Source: Neoscytalidium dimidiatum (lineage: Eukaryota > Ascomycota > Dothideomycetes > Botryosphaeriales > Botryosphaeriaceae). Taken from it: a DNA stretch of 64,000 nucleotides. The stretch's first letter is position 1, and the number at the start of each line of letters is the position of its first letter. The position numbers and the translations under genes are program-made. Shown here piece by piece: positions 1 to 11,614 of this stretch. The notes under the pieces were generated by a model that was given only the letters and a program-made list of their open reading frames with translations, did no database searches and was not told where the DNA came from. The stretch spans positions 2,294,001 through 2,358,000 of the forward strand of contig CM074697.1 of assembly GCA_037367355.1 (NCBI GenBank), in the 5' to 3' direction.

Positions 1-3000
1 TGATGATGATGATGTGCCGCCGCATCGTGATCATTGACAAACGGTAGCCAGTGGTCGGTCGTTTCGAACTGGTATGGAGGCAGTTCCAAAGGTCGGAAGC
101 AAGATCTTTGCCATGGATGGAATGTCCAGCATTGCACTCGCACGCGGGCGCGCCAGAGGTGCAGAGTTGCATCTGCAATTGATGCCATAGCATCTGGGCT
201 ACCGAGGCGAGTGTAATGGAAAGTATGCGATGAGCTGGTAGCCGCACGCCGCACCATTGTGACACCAGCTGGTCCAGAGCCGGCCTCGAGCCAGATGCAT
301 GATCCTAGCTCTTTCTCAACTCTGGAAACGGCCTCACCGAAGTAAACCGGCTCACGCGACTGCCGCGCAACCAGCTCCGGCGTGATATTTTCCCAGGCTT
401 GGCTAGATTTCGTGCAAGGCTCGATAGGAATGGCTGAAGGGTGAAACTCTAGCTCCCGTAACAGCGCCTCATAGTCTTCCAAGATCTCATCCACCATTGG
501 TGAGTGAAAGGCATGCGTGATTGCCAATCGCTTTGTTGAAATTCCGGCCGATAGGGCGGCATTTTCAACCGTGGTGATGGCATCCTTTGTACCTACAACC
601 ACATGGCTCGAGGCGGCGTTGTAGCATGCAATCTCTACTTTCTCAGCACCGACCGTCGAGTCGATGATGGCTTGCACAGCCGCTGCGTCAGAATCCATGG
701 CAAGCATGCAGCCACTCTCTGGACCCCACTTTCTCTTGATCAGCGACGCTCGGCCAGAGATCATCTTTAGCGCGTCGGGTAGGGTAAGCACACGAGCAAC
801 GCACAGAGCCGTTAGCTGGCCTAGGCTGTGGCCGACCAATTTCTTGACGTCTAATCCGGCGCCGATCCACGCCGACGCCGTGGCATATTGTATCGAGAAG
901 AGCAGGCAATGCAGATCGACAAGATCATCTAAAGGTTGCGTTCCAAAGATTGCGGGAAACAGGCTATGGAGGCCCAGGGACTGCAGCGTTCGATCGCACC
1001 GGTCTAGGTGATATCGTAGCAAAAATGAACTGCGGTAGGCTTCTTCGCTGAGCCGAGGCCGATGCCCCGTCTGGCCGGCGAAGACAAGGACCACAGGCTT
1101 GGAACCACTCTCGGGCTTCTGTACGATTTCATCGCTGATGTGGGCTTTCAGTTCGATCATGGAATTAGCAGAGAATGCTTTCCGGAAACCGAGCTGGTGA
1201 TTTTGTCGTTGAGCTAAGTGAAACGCGAGGCTCGCGAGTAACTCATCTTCAGGAACAGCATGCAGATCCTCGACGAACTGTAGCAAGGCGTGGCAATACT
1301 GGCGCAGACTTGCATCAGAGTGAGCTGTAATCAGGAAGGGGTACTGAGTAGTGTTTTTTGTAGGAGAGAGCGGGGATGTAGACTGCCATGCCACAGGAGG
1401 CTGGCAAACGATCATGGCTGTATTACTCCCTGCCGCCCCATAATTGTTGACGCATGCGGCACGAAATGCGGCATTCCACGGCTGAATGTTCAGAGGGATT
1501 TCCATGTTTGCCTCTTCCAAGTTGGGTGCCTCTGGGTTCAGTTCCGAGAGGCTTGCCTGCGGTGCAATCTGGCCGTGTTGCAGCATGAGTAGGACTTTAA
1601 CTAAGGAAGCAACCCCAGACGCGCCCTCACTATGGCCAATGTTGCCTTTGACAGAGCCGAAGCGGAGAGGTGAGCTATTCCTACTGCTGCGCCCAAAGAC
1701 ACGCTGGAGACTGTGACACTCCACTGGGTCTCCTTTCTGCGTGCCTGTGCCGTGAGCCTCGACGTACGACACTTCGTTGGGATGCATGCCAGCCTTTCGG
1801 AGTACGCTTCGATAAAGAGCAACCTGGGATTCCAATGATGGTGCCGTAATGGTCAGACTTCCCTTACTATTGTTGATGGCCGAAGCAGCCAGCACACCAA
1901 GGATGCGGTCATTGTCCGCCACAGCGGAGGAGAGTTTTTTCAATAGAACAAAGCCTCCACCTTCGCCTCGACAGTAGCCGTCAGCACTCGAATCAAATGG
2001 CTTGCACTGTCCAGATCGACTCATTAGTGATGCGGCCGCGAGATTTTGATGCGATTTGGGGCTTGTCATCAGATTCACTCCTCCGGCCAACGCCATGGTG
2101 CACTCTCCCGAGAGGATTGCCCTACACGCCATGTGGATTGCAACACCGGAAGAAGAGCAGGCGGTATCGACTATGAGGGACGGCCCTGTCCAACCAAAGA
2201 AGTGGCTGATACGGCCACTTGCGAAAGCGCGTGCGGTACCCGTAAAGGAAAATGCGGTTGGGGATCGGGCATTAACATTGTCTTCGTAGTCGGAAGAATA
2301 GACCCCCACGTAACAGCCAACATCATCTGTCTGCGTCGCGAAGGCAGGGCTGAAGAAACCGCCTGATTCTAGAGCCTCGTACGCAAGATGCAGAGCCAGT
2401 CGATGTTGCGGATCCATATAGGTTGCTTCCCGAGGCGATTTGCGGAAGAAAGCGTGGTCGAAGGCGCCCGCCGTACTAAGGTAATTACCCCAGAACAGCT
2501 TTTCCTCTCCACCATAGCCCCTGAGCTTGGGAGGTGTGCCAAGTGTCGACTTTTTCTCTCTGATCGTGTCCCAAAACTGGGAGGGGGACTCCGAACCCGC
2601 AAACCGACAAGATGCCCCAATAATGGCGATGGAATCCTCAGGGTAGGCGTATAGACTTTGACCAGGGGCCATCGGCCGGCTGAGTTTGGCTGGCACCGAG
2701 GATGGAATGCACTCTACCGGACCGAGCATCAGGATTTGAGGCTCTTCAGATTCCTTGTTAATTCCTGCGAGCGACCTAGTCAAGACCTCATGCCAGTCGG
2801 CCTTCTCGAGCAGAATACACCGTAGTGCCATCTCGTGCAATGATGCTTTGTCAGCCACGATCTCGGCGGTATCATTGCGCCTCAGGGGTACGAGAGGACG
2901 GCAATCATCGGGAAAATGAAACATGGGTAGGGAAGAGCATAGCTTGGACACTCCTTGCCAGTGAACAGCAGCTGAGTTGCCCGGAAAATGGAAGCGTCCT

Positions 3001-3816
3001 TGCAAGCCAGACTTTTTGGCATCAATCCCTTCTTCTTTGAGCCGAGCCACCAAAGATGAGGCACTGCTTCTGGGAACTATGATAGTCGCACTGGATACAT
3101 CTTTGTGTATGGCCATATGTACCTAAATGGTAGCGTCAGCAACCCCCCAACTATCGTGTTCTCTTAGGCCTGAGAGTACATACCTGACGATAATTGTCTA
3201 GAACCGTGTCAAGCTTCTCTTCTCCTCCACACCAGCTTATGTCCAAGCACATCGTTGGCTCTTGCGTTTGCATCACATCCAGATCGACGAATGCTCCGGC
3301 GTACAAGGCCAAGCGCACTGCTACAGCGCCATATTTGGCTAAATCAGATTTGCTTTGCGAGCATGATATAGCAATCGCAGAGAGAAGTCCGATACTTAGC
3401 CCTTGGACACCTCCGTTGTGGAAGCCATCCACGACAGAGAGCTCTGGGCCACATTGGTTTTGACGTTGACGGTGGTTCAGGTAAGTCGTGTATTCAAGGA
3501 TGTGTGCCAGAACCGTCAGCATTGCCAGTTGTGTGTTCCTCAAGCTGTCTCCAGCCGACCGCAGGATGGATGAGTCGCCGGTATTGATCCATTCAGAAAC
3601 GCTGTGAAGCAGCGGTGCTATAGACACTTGCTCGAGAAAGGGAGTCGTAGCAGTTAATTGCGGCCATATTTGATGAAGCTCTAACAACTCCTGCTTTAAA
3701 TTTCGTAGATCTGAATCGTGAATGAGGCTCGAACGGAGGCGGGAGAGGTATGCTGCGTCAGGGATCTCCTCTATTTGCGGACCGCAAACGATTAAGAACG
3801 GCAGCTCCGCAGACAT
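1..3816 (-). CDS. Non-reducing polyketide synthase, SAT-KS-MAT part (3' end off the window)
   Basis: Exons 3816-3184 and 3122-1; the 61-nt GT-AG intron is 3123-3183. The first 1251 residues are visible. In order: a SAT domain (residues about 1-340), a ketosynthase opening with DSIAIIGASCRF and carrying DTACSSS (active Cys533, codon 2157-2159), VEAHGTGT and KGNIGHSEG, then a malonyl-CoA acyltransferase with GHSLGQ (Ser977, codon 825-827) and THAFHSPM. The sequence ends in a short His run at the start of the expected product-template region; PT, ACP and later domains are outside. SAT-KS-MAT is diagnostic of fungal NR-PKSs. The SAT nucleophile motif, normally GxCxG, reads GLSIG here (Ser141). 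With GGPP synthase, prenyltransferase, epoxidase and terpene cyclase next door, it probably builds the pyrone or aromatic acceptor of a meroditerpenoid. Family certain; product inferred. Confidence 0.95.
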
Positions 3817-4732
3817 ATCTTCTGCTAAAAGAAATTGTATGATGGCAAAAGCAATATGAATCTCTTTTCCGAAAGATGGTGCACTTACAGTCTCAAGAAG
3901 TAGTGCAGGCTCACGAAGTAAACAAGGGCCACGAGCGTAACCGCTCGACTCCGAACGAGTCAGATGCTCTTGTTACTAGACCGTTCTAGGCTCAATGGTG
4001 TGTCCTCCATTGTTCAAAGTTTGGCATTCGTATCACGACTGCAGTGCGTAGCCGTGCAGTCCAGGCAGCCCCGGCCAAGTTCTGGCATTGTCGCTTAGGA
4101 CGGTCACTGATAAGGCCCATGTGCTACGGACGGGAATCCCCAGCCAGTAGTTGAAGCAGCGCTTGCGGCCCGCCAGGTCCCGCTGCTAAATCTTATTGTT
4201 CTCTTAAGGTCACTGTTCAACAAAGTGTTCCAGATAAGTGGGGCCCGTTTGGCTTGCCGAGCACTTTCGCGGTCCAAGGCCTAAACGAGTAATGAGTATA
4301 CGGATGGAAAGTCAGCTGGACGGCCTGAGAATAGACTGTGGCAAACACTTTCTGTTCTGAGTCTGGCAGATTCGTGACTGAGCTAGCCGTAGAGCCGAGC
4401 TCCGGAGAAACGGAAAGAACTGGCTTCAGTATTGATCATACGATTGTAGCCCCTGGGAGCTCATTATGAAATGTTCCAGGGAATGACAAATCTGGCGGTC
4501 AAGAAAATACCTAGAGCCGAGGTGCCGACTGGGTCGGCAACGAGTGGGCTCGCGGGTTGGAAAATTGTAGGCCACAAAAGCGGAGCAACATCTGATGGAT
4601 CGATTTATTTTTCAGGCTGCTAACTCGGCGGCGTTGCATACACAACGGTCTGAGACGCAACTATCATGACACAAGGGTCGATGCACTTGACCTTGTAACT
4701 ATCAAATTGAATGTCTCCCTGGTGAAGGCTCG
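3817..4732. promoter_or_regulatory. PKS upstream region and GGPP synthase 3' flank
   Basis: No coding sequence was recognised in these 916 bases. They contain the PKS promoter. At 3951-3962, about 135 bp upstream of the PKS start codon, is the 12-mer CCGAACGAGTCA, which recurs exactly at 6569-6580 in intron 1 of the neighbouring dehydrogenase. No clear TATA box was identified. Confidence 0.5.
3822..3888 (-). other. Candidate 5'-UTR intron of the PKS
   Basis: On the minus strand a consensus donor GTAAGT lies at 3888-3883 and an acceptor TTTAGCAG ends at 3822, leaving AAGAT directly before the ATG at 3816. No ATG was seen just upstream of the donor, so this would be a leader intron rather than an extra coding exon. 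Only the splice sites support it. Confidence 0.4.
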
Positions 4733-5843
4733 TCAATCCTTTATCCCGAGCATTCCCACGATTCGTTCAATTCCTTCCACGTGTTTAGTATTCCCCTCCA
4801 TCTTCTTGATAAGCTCTTTCGCCTCCTCCGTCAACTGTGCCAACCTCTGGCGGCAGTATTCAAACGAGCCGGTCGACTCGATGTACCTGATCGCAAATTG
4901 TTTGACATCGTCATCGCTAGTCCGTTGCTTCAAAATGCTAGATAGCTGGATGTTTGCCGGGTTCGAGCGTATGCTGTGAATGATGGGAAAAGAAAATTTT
5001 CCTTCCGTAAGATCTTCGCCGAATCCCTTGTTCTTAGTATACCTATCACTTTGAAGATTGAGGTAGTCATCCCGGATCTGGAAAATTTTCCCTAAGATGT
5101 TCACGAGGGGGACGTAATCACTCCTCAGCGTCAGTGCTTTCTATTACTTTTCTATCGTCTCCACTGGCAGACTCACCAGTCAGTTCGGCTCGCCATTTGC
5201 ATCAACTTGATCGCCAGCCTGAAAAGGCCCCCGGTTTTGTTGGACACCATGCCGAGATACTCTTCCTCAGTCGGGCAGATAAGAGAATCTCTCCAATAGA
5301 GATCCATGCCTTGCCCTCGATGTAGATTCAGTAGCTCTTCCGTGAAGATCTCGAACGCGCGTTGGTCGCCCAATTTTGGCAGTTCCTGTTGAGCTAGGAA
5401 GTAGGCGTAATTTGCAGAATTAATTGTTTGAGAGATGCCGAAGATACTGTGGGCGACAGGTAGGCCACGACGGAGTTTAGAGGAGTCTTGGATGTCATCA
5501 ATCCTGAGAGATTGAGTTAGCAAGTGCAACTAGATACCTCCTAGATGCTATATACAGAAGGGATGCAGTGTGGAGCAGTTCCACGATTCGCTTGATGACG
5601 TCCAGCTTCTCGTCCGGAATCAGGAGCCACTCATTGAAGGCGGTGATCATCTTCCCTCGGACATTTTTTCCCGGCAGGTTGAGGAGATAATCTAAGGGAG
5701 CGCGTATTATCTGTAGAAATCCAGCACATTAGACTAGATGTCCTGCTCGCCGTAATTCCCGAGAAGATAGATTGCTATACCTCCTCCTCCTTTGCGCCAG
5801 ATGTCCAATCCAACTTTGCGGGCGCCAAAATCGCACTTGCCAT
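4733..5843 (-). CDS. Geranylgeranyl diphosphate synthase (cluster copy)
   Basis: Four exons: 5843-5781, 5710-5556, 5503-5177 and 5120-4733 (introns 70, 52 and 56 nt; all GT-AG), giving 310 residues. It makes C20 diphosphate from FPP or DMAPP plus IPP. The first aspartate-rich motif is DDIQD (75-79), followed by SKLRRG; the second is FQIRDDYLN (Asp199-Asp200). [16 protein letters not shown] is the usual fungal GGPPS block. The exon boundaries restore ASLLIDDIQD and RTDCDYVPLVN, which supports the model. A GGPPS inside the cluster points to a C20 (diterpenoid) rather than FPP-derived product. The start ATG follows an upstream region shared with the divergent dehydrogenase at 6373. Confidence 0.95.
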
Positions 5844-6372
5844 CGTCGAGATTTTTTTCCGTTCAGGTCAGTGTCTTGAATGTGGAAGAGAAAAAGGGAT
5901 AACCAATATGGTGCCCGCCGGTCGAGCAACTGCGTTGTGGTCAGGGATCTTCGGCACGAGTCAAATATCGTATTTCTAATTCACATGGGCAGAAATCTAT
6001 AGAAGGAAAGAGTCCCTCTTCTGACTAGCAAGCGAGACAACGACCCAGACTAGGTCTCTATTGCTGGGGACATACTTTGGTCGGCGGCAATCGCCGGAAC
6101 AGAGCTTCCCCGGGATCAAAATTAGGCCCCCCGTGTGCTGGTCGGCGCGAAGAAAGTATATTCTTGAGTAAGTCTTCGAGCCCGTGCGCGAGATACCGGC
6201 TGTCTGGCTGTGCTAGGCAAGGGTCTTTTGTCATATAGCGTATAATGTGAACGGGAAACGCACCGTGCCGCAGACATGCATATTTCTTATAATGACTGTA
6301 TGCCGTCAAATTTGTTTCTCCATCTGTGATATCCAAAATTGGCAACTACGCCTGCAGAAATACATTGACAAG
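5844..6372. promoter_or_regulatory. Divergent promoter, GGPP synthase / membrane dehydrogenase
   Basis: This 529-bp gap separates the start codons of two divergent cluster genes and probably drives both. Apart from short overlapping reading frames with no recognisable content, nothing coding was seen. Confidence 0.5.
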
Positions 6373-7702
6373 ATGTTCCAGTGGATTCGGCGAGGTTGTA
6401 TTTTTGTTACAGACTTCCTCTATGGCTGTTTACTTTACCTTCCTATTTCTGCATTGCTTCTGATTAGAACACTCGCCGGAAAAGGCTCCGATATTTGGGA
6501 CGAGTCCAAAATCCCCAGCCTGCATGGAAAGATCGCCCTAGTGACCGGGGCAAAGTAAGCACCGCTCTCCGAACGAGTCATGAGCCGGGAATTCCTGAAT
6601 CGCTGCTGACATGACTTAGCGCGGGAATAGGATACTACACTGTGAGAGCATTTGCTGCGAAGGGGGCCAAGGTGTACCTGGCAGCGCGATCAGGGAGCCG
6701 CGCCACCAATGCGATCAAGCGGCTACGTGAAGAGAACCCATCCATACCGTCTGGCAACTTGGTGTGGTTACGACTGGACCTTTCAAACCAATCACAAGTG
6801 GCTGAAGCCGCCGCCGAGCTTCGCTCGAGAGAAAAAAGATTGGATATTCTCGGTGAATTGCCCCCAAGGCTACTGGAATGTACATTTACTGACAGGATGA
6901 GAAGTGAACAATGCCGGCATTGACCCCTACAATTATACCAGAACCGAAGATGGCTTCGAAATGACCATGGCAGTGAAGTGAGTCACCTGTTGCTAGACTG
7001 TAAGCACGAATTGAGTACATGTCAGATATTAATCATCTATTGATCAGTCATGTCGGCCATTGGACACTCACCTATTGCTTGCTGCCACTATTAAGGGCTA
7101 CTGCCGCACAAGAGGGATCAGATGTCCGTGTCATCACTGTCAGTCACCCCTCTCCATCCCGCTCTGTATGGCGAGAATCCAACTGAGACATTCAGGTTTC
7201 ATCATCTGGTGAATCCTTTGCCACAGAGACGACCGACTTCGCCGGCCCGGATGACCTAGACGATCCTTGCGCCAGTCCTGGGTGGGAGGCATCATGCCTC
7301 GCCCAAGCCAGGAGATATGGCAAAAGCAAACTGGCTAATATTCTTTTCGCAGCGGAGCTACAGCGTCGTATGGATGCCGAAGGTGTCGACATCATCTCAA
7401 TCTCTCTTAATCCCGGTCCCGTCAGAACAGAGGGAGCTGCAGATGTACTGCCCTTTGTGGTGCGCCCAATGGTTTGGTTCCTTTTCACGGCCGCGGACAA
7501 GGGATCTCGTACAACTCTCTTCGCCGCAACCGCTATCGAGGTAAAGAAAGAGAAAGAGAAATGGAAAGGCCGTTATCTAGACGGGCCGGGGAAGCTCAAA
7601 TTGCCCTCACAAAGAGCGCAGGATCCTGAGGTTGCCCGAAATCTATGGCATACGACTAAATCAGCTGTGGAGGCCACTGGTGCTCTAGCAGGGAAGCTCT
7701 AG
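6373..7702 (+). CDS. Membrane-anchored short-chain dehydrogenase/reductase
   Basis: Five exons: 6373-6554, 6620-6852, 6905-6977, 7048-7138 and 7196-7702, giving 361 residues. The N-terminus has one hydrophobic segment (about residues 11-32), so the enzyme is probably held on the ER membrane with the cyclase and prenyltransferase. The Rossmann glycine motif TGANAGIG (58-65), NNAG after the exon 2/3 junction, a serine cluster near 195-197 and YGKSK (Tyr234, Lys238) are those of an NAD(P)-dependent SDR. The overall pattern resembles retinol-dehydrogenase-type SDRs. In this cluster it would oxidise or reduce a hydroxyl or ketone on the terpene part; the substrate is inferred only. Intron 1 carries the 12-mer shared with the PKS promoter. 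It is divergent from the GGPP synthase and convergent with the prenyltransferase. Confidence 0.92.
6569..6580 (+). repeat. 12-mer CCGAACGAGTCA, second copy in the cluster
   Basis: Lies in intron 1 of the membrane dehydrogenase. The identical 12-mer is at 3951-3962 upstream of the PKS, and the match extends leftwards as ACCGCTC-(3-nt gap)-TCCGAACGAGTCA. It is either a regulatory site or chance. Confidence 0.35.
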
Positions 7703-8029
7703 CTAGCAGCGATAAGCCACAACAATAGAGGGAGCTGTCTTATACTAGATAGTAGCTAGAAGTAACAGCAAATGGTACTTCAATAATGTGTATACGTCTT
7801 AGACGATTGGCGTCTTTAGTAACGGAATCATTAGCTCAAGCAATATTGATCCTAGTGATATTGTCCTTCCAATGTCATCAGCACTCTTCAACTCTTAAGC
7901 TATAACATTTAGACGTTCATGCACCCCAATTGTCTTCTACTTTTAATTGGTTCTATAGAAGCTCGTGCAAATTATCGGACACATAGTAGGTTGACGATGT
8001 GTTTTATTTACAATGCGGCTTCAAGGAGA
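7703..8029. other. Convergent intergenic region, dehydrogenase / prenyltransferase
   Basis: AT-rich 327-bp space between two converging stop codons. It presumably holds both polyadenylation regions; no gene was seen. Confidence 0.5.
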
Positions 8030-9136
8030 CTAAGCAAATTTGACTGAACGGAGAAGCTCGACTGCGCATGCAAAGATTGTCCAGACACCCAGCATGAAGT
8101 TGCTCTTGTGCAGAGTCCCCCCGCTCGCAGGCTGCTTTGGGTCGAACCGAATAAGCTGATCAGTAAGAGATGCCATCCATCCTCCCAGCCATGCCATCCA
8201 CAGCCATTGTGAATCGAAGTATCTGAGAAATAGCGCCATGCATACCGGAATTGGGCTTGCGAGTACAACGAGTAGGAGGTGGATGTGCTGTCCCCCTAAA
8301 TTGTAGAACGAATTTACTTTCATCTTCCGGTCGTCCACAACATCCTGATAGCTATATGCTGTATTCAGATAGACGGTCCAGAAATACACCATCAAACAGA
8401 GCGGAAGGCATTGCCGAACCGTCACCGTAAAGGATTGATGTTGGTTGTAAAGAGCGGCCCAACCTATAACGGCTGGCCAGGCAACTATGAATCCCAGGAT
8501 ATACTGCGGATACACAAGAAGCTTTCGGGCTGCTGGCCGTTTTCCGAAAGGATAAATGACTGAAGCTACTACCGCCGGTAGGAAGTTCTTCCACCTGTAT
8601 GTACAACTGTTAATGGCTCCATCTCGTCAAGCAAGAGTGTAATGATTAGGATTAGATTCATTACTTACACGTCCTTGCCATCAAGCATTACGTGAAGCAA
8701 GTACCAAGTTGCCAGAGCTTGTAGCATCATCCACGTCATGGCCTGGAACGTTGTAACCTTCCCAGACGCTAAGGGACGGTCCTTCGTCCGAGCAACATTG
8801 ACATCAACGTCTCGGTCAACCCAGTCGTTCCAAACCGTGCCAGCACCGTAAAAAATGTAAGCAGCGAGAAAGCACAATGCGGTTTTTCGGAGAACAAAAG
8901 GAACAGATACGGCTGATGGTTCATTAGTGAGCCTAGTCGCACCAGCGAGCAATGTCGACCAAACTGTATCACTGGAGTGTCAATCGTGACGATTGCTGGT
9001 CAAACGGACAGCCTTAGCTCTCGGCTGATTATGGCGACTTACCTCCTGCAAAACTGGCGAATATAGGAGTGTATTTATGAAATCTGGAGAGAAGAAAGAG
9101 GTGTTTAAGCAACTGCTTCTTGCTTGGAGCTGCCAT
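8030..9136 (-). CDS. UbiA-family polyprenyltransferase (membrane)
   Basis: Exons 9136-9043, 8963-8669 and 8594-8030 (introns 79 and 74 nt), 317 residues. An integral membrane enzyme with alternating hydrophobic segments. The two Mg-diphosphate motifs are NDWVDRDVD (77-85, NDxxDxxxD) and YQDVVDDRK (Asp214, Asp217, Asp218). Acceptor choice at intron 1 was fixed by recovering [11 protein letters not shown], the usual first helix. The family includes 4-hydroxybenzoate polyprenyltransferase and the fungal meroterpenoid prenyltransferases (Pyr6/AusN type). Here it probably joins GGPP to the PKS product. A divergent promoter is shared with the SDR at 10086. Confidence 0.94.
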
Positions 9137-10085
9137 TGTTTCGTTCTGTGCTGTCCCGGACTTCTTTTTTTTTCTTTTAGCACGGGAGATCTGTAGAACA
9201 GTCCAATAATTAAATATCAAGTAACTGGGGTCAAGGGGTTTGACAACAAAAGGGAGTTGCAACTGAAATCCGCCTGATCCTAGGGGTGCTCGAATCGTGC
9301 TTCTCAGTTGCGTTCCAGGGGTACCAACGTGCTACACTCTCCCGACTTCTAATGCATTCTGGGATTCAATGAGGGAATAACATGCTCCATCACTTGCGTC
9401 TGCCCTCACCGCAAGTTCGTCATATTCCTTGTCCATTACGAGCATCAAAGTGCCGGAATCCGACACATTTTTGCTAAACGAGCATGATTAGTCTGATGTC
9501 AATACACCATACCGTTAAAAGAAAAGTTAGGTGCTGCATCGTTCGAAGATCTAGACCGGGAAGAGCTCGATCAAGGAAATTTCCGCGTCATGATTCAAGC
9601 TCGACTCAGGATGGAAAATACTAGAACTGGAAATGTTCGCGGAGAAAGAATACGAGAGAGTCCCTGTCACAGCACACCGTAGATCCGAAGGATACACTGT
9701 GTCAGTTACCATGGCAAATACGAGCGAAAAAGCTTATTCCCAGGTACTGTTCGCTTAGCAGGTTCGAACGCTTGCGATCCTTACGCGTTCTAGACACCAC
9801 ATTAGTCTGCCGGTGAGCCATTATCACCAAGAAATACCTCAGGCCAGTTCTGCCCAATGGGATGGTACAGTTACATTAACGTAGAGTTGGGGTTTTGTCA
9901 ATGGAAGTTTCCGCCTTATCCGTATCTTTCGGGCCAAACTACCTTTTGTAGCCACAATAGCGGGGCAAACCTTACAATGCAGTAGGATAGTAGCTTAAAA
10001 GCAACAGAAGGGTGGTATCAAAAGGTGCATCCACCATTACCTCTTTGAACGATCTCAATCATCGAATCAGCCTTGGAATCGCGCA
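9137..10085. promoter_or_regulatory. Divergent promoter, prenyltransferase / second SDR
   Basis: A 949-bp region between two start codons. TTCGAA palindromes occur near 9541 and 9762, the second as GGTTCGAACG; similar TCGAACGA words occur in the cyclase/methyltransferase promoter. No gene was recognised. Confidence 0.45.
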
Positions 10086-10948
10086 ATGTCTACTTCCCGC
10101 GCTGACTCTATCGCGTTGGCTGGCAAAACCTGCCTCATCACAGGAGGCGCTGGAGGCCTGGGGAAAGCACTTGCCAAGGAGTTCCTCAGGTCTGGAGCGA
10201 ATGTTATCATCTGCGACATCAGCGACGAGCGGATGAAGCATGCATCCGAGGAATTGTCCGGCATGGGAACGGGTTCTTTTTTGGCTGTGAAAGCAGACGT
10301 CACCGACCGCGCTGCAGCGCTGAAGCTATTCGACGACATCACTGTCAAGTTCCGTACGTTGGACCTCCTGATCAACAATGCGGGCATCATGGACCGCTTT
10401 GATCCGGTTGCCGACCTCGACTACGAGCTCTGGGATAAGGTCCTCTCGGTCAACCTGGCGGGTCCTTTCGTATTCAGCAAGTTGGCACTGGGTGTCATGT
10501 TACGGCAACCGAAGCCAAGCGGATGCATTATAAACATTGCGTCTGGAGCGGCCAAGGCCGGTTGGCTTGCAGGTAAGTGCGACTTCAGGTTATCCAGATG
10601 CAGGGAAGCTGACGCGTCACTGTATCAGGTGCGGCGTACACAGCAAGTAAACATGGCCTGATCGGATTGACAAAGAGCACCGCATCGTTTTACGGCCCAA
10701 AAGGCATTCGTTGCATTGCTTTGATGCTTGGGCCCATGCAGACAGAATTTGGCGCAGCTCATCATGGCGATCATCACCAAGAAGGGAATCAAAAGGTTAT
10801 GGAGATACTATCTGGTGTCAGGCCCCATCTGTGCGACGTCGACGAGGTGGCGATGTTGTGCCTGTCGCTTGCACATGGACCTGGGTGTAACCTAATTAAT
10901 GGTGCGTGTATCGCGGTGGACCACGGTTGGACAAGTGTGGTAGGATGA
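10086..10948 (+). CDS. Short-chain dehydrogenase/reductase (soluble, classical)
   Basis: Two exons, 10086-10572 and 10629-10948 (intron 56 nt), 268 residues. The cofactor motif is TGGAGGLG (19-26). LINNAGIMDRF, an active-site Ser153 in NIASGAAK, and YTASK (Tyr166, Lys170) formed across the intron make a complete classical SDR. The C-terminus (VDHGWTSV) is typical of enoyl-ACP-reductase-like/3-oxoacyl reductase SDRs. It has no transmembrane segment, unlike the cluster's other SDR. Probable role: oxidation or reduction of a cyclised terpene alcohol or ketone. Diterpenoid pyrone clusters with two SDR tailoring genes are known to me from memory, so a shared function is plausible but not shown. 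Confidence 0.93.
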
Positions 10949-11614
10949 AACGAGCGAATGCAGGGTCACAGAAATAGTTATTTTATTCCTGCACAGTACC
11001 CGGATGCCGAAAGTATGTCACTTTGATAACATTCCGCTTTGCTTAAAGTGAGAAATCGCGCTAAGCACTGGACGCAAATCTGATTAGGCCCCATTTTCCC
11101 GCGCACTGACTCGACTTTGCGATAACATACTTCAAGGCCATCCAGAACGTTGTCTGAGTCGGTTCGAATCCCTGTCAAGCGCTTCCCGAAAGGTTATGCG
11201 GAGGCGAGAAGCTAGTATCGCTTGTGTTAGCCGGCGTAGACCCCTGAAATCTTGTATCGTACTATACCAAATTGTTGGAACTAAATAGTGACCAATAAGA
11301 TGGATTTCGCGATCTCTGGTTAGTTATATGGCTGCGTCAGGATTCGCTGCGTCTAGAATATTCTTCTCTTATCGCAGTTGAGCTGTACGAAGAGCTAGGC
11401 TGGGAAAAATTGCAAAAGCCCTGTGCAAAAGTCCTGTATCCGTGGCCGAAAGGACAGCAGCTAGACTCGAATACGAATCTCACCCCTCAATATTAATGAG
11501 CTGCAGATTGTGCGTATAGACACTTTCACTGCGACTTCCCGGCTAGAGGGTACCCTACACTTGGTACTTGTCGTAGGTCACGTTTAAATACTGATTTCGA
11601 TTCAGCACCGAATA
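10949..11614. promoter_or_regulatory. Upstream region of the FAD monooxygenase
   Basis: A 666-bp tandem spacer holding the 3' end of the SDR and the promoter of the monooxygenase. An AT-rich TTTAAATA element lies near 11583, about 30 bp before the ATG. No gene was seen. Confidence 0.4.
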
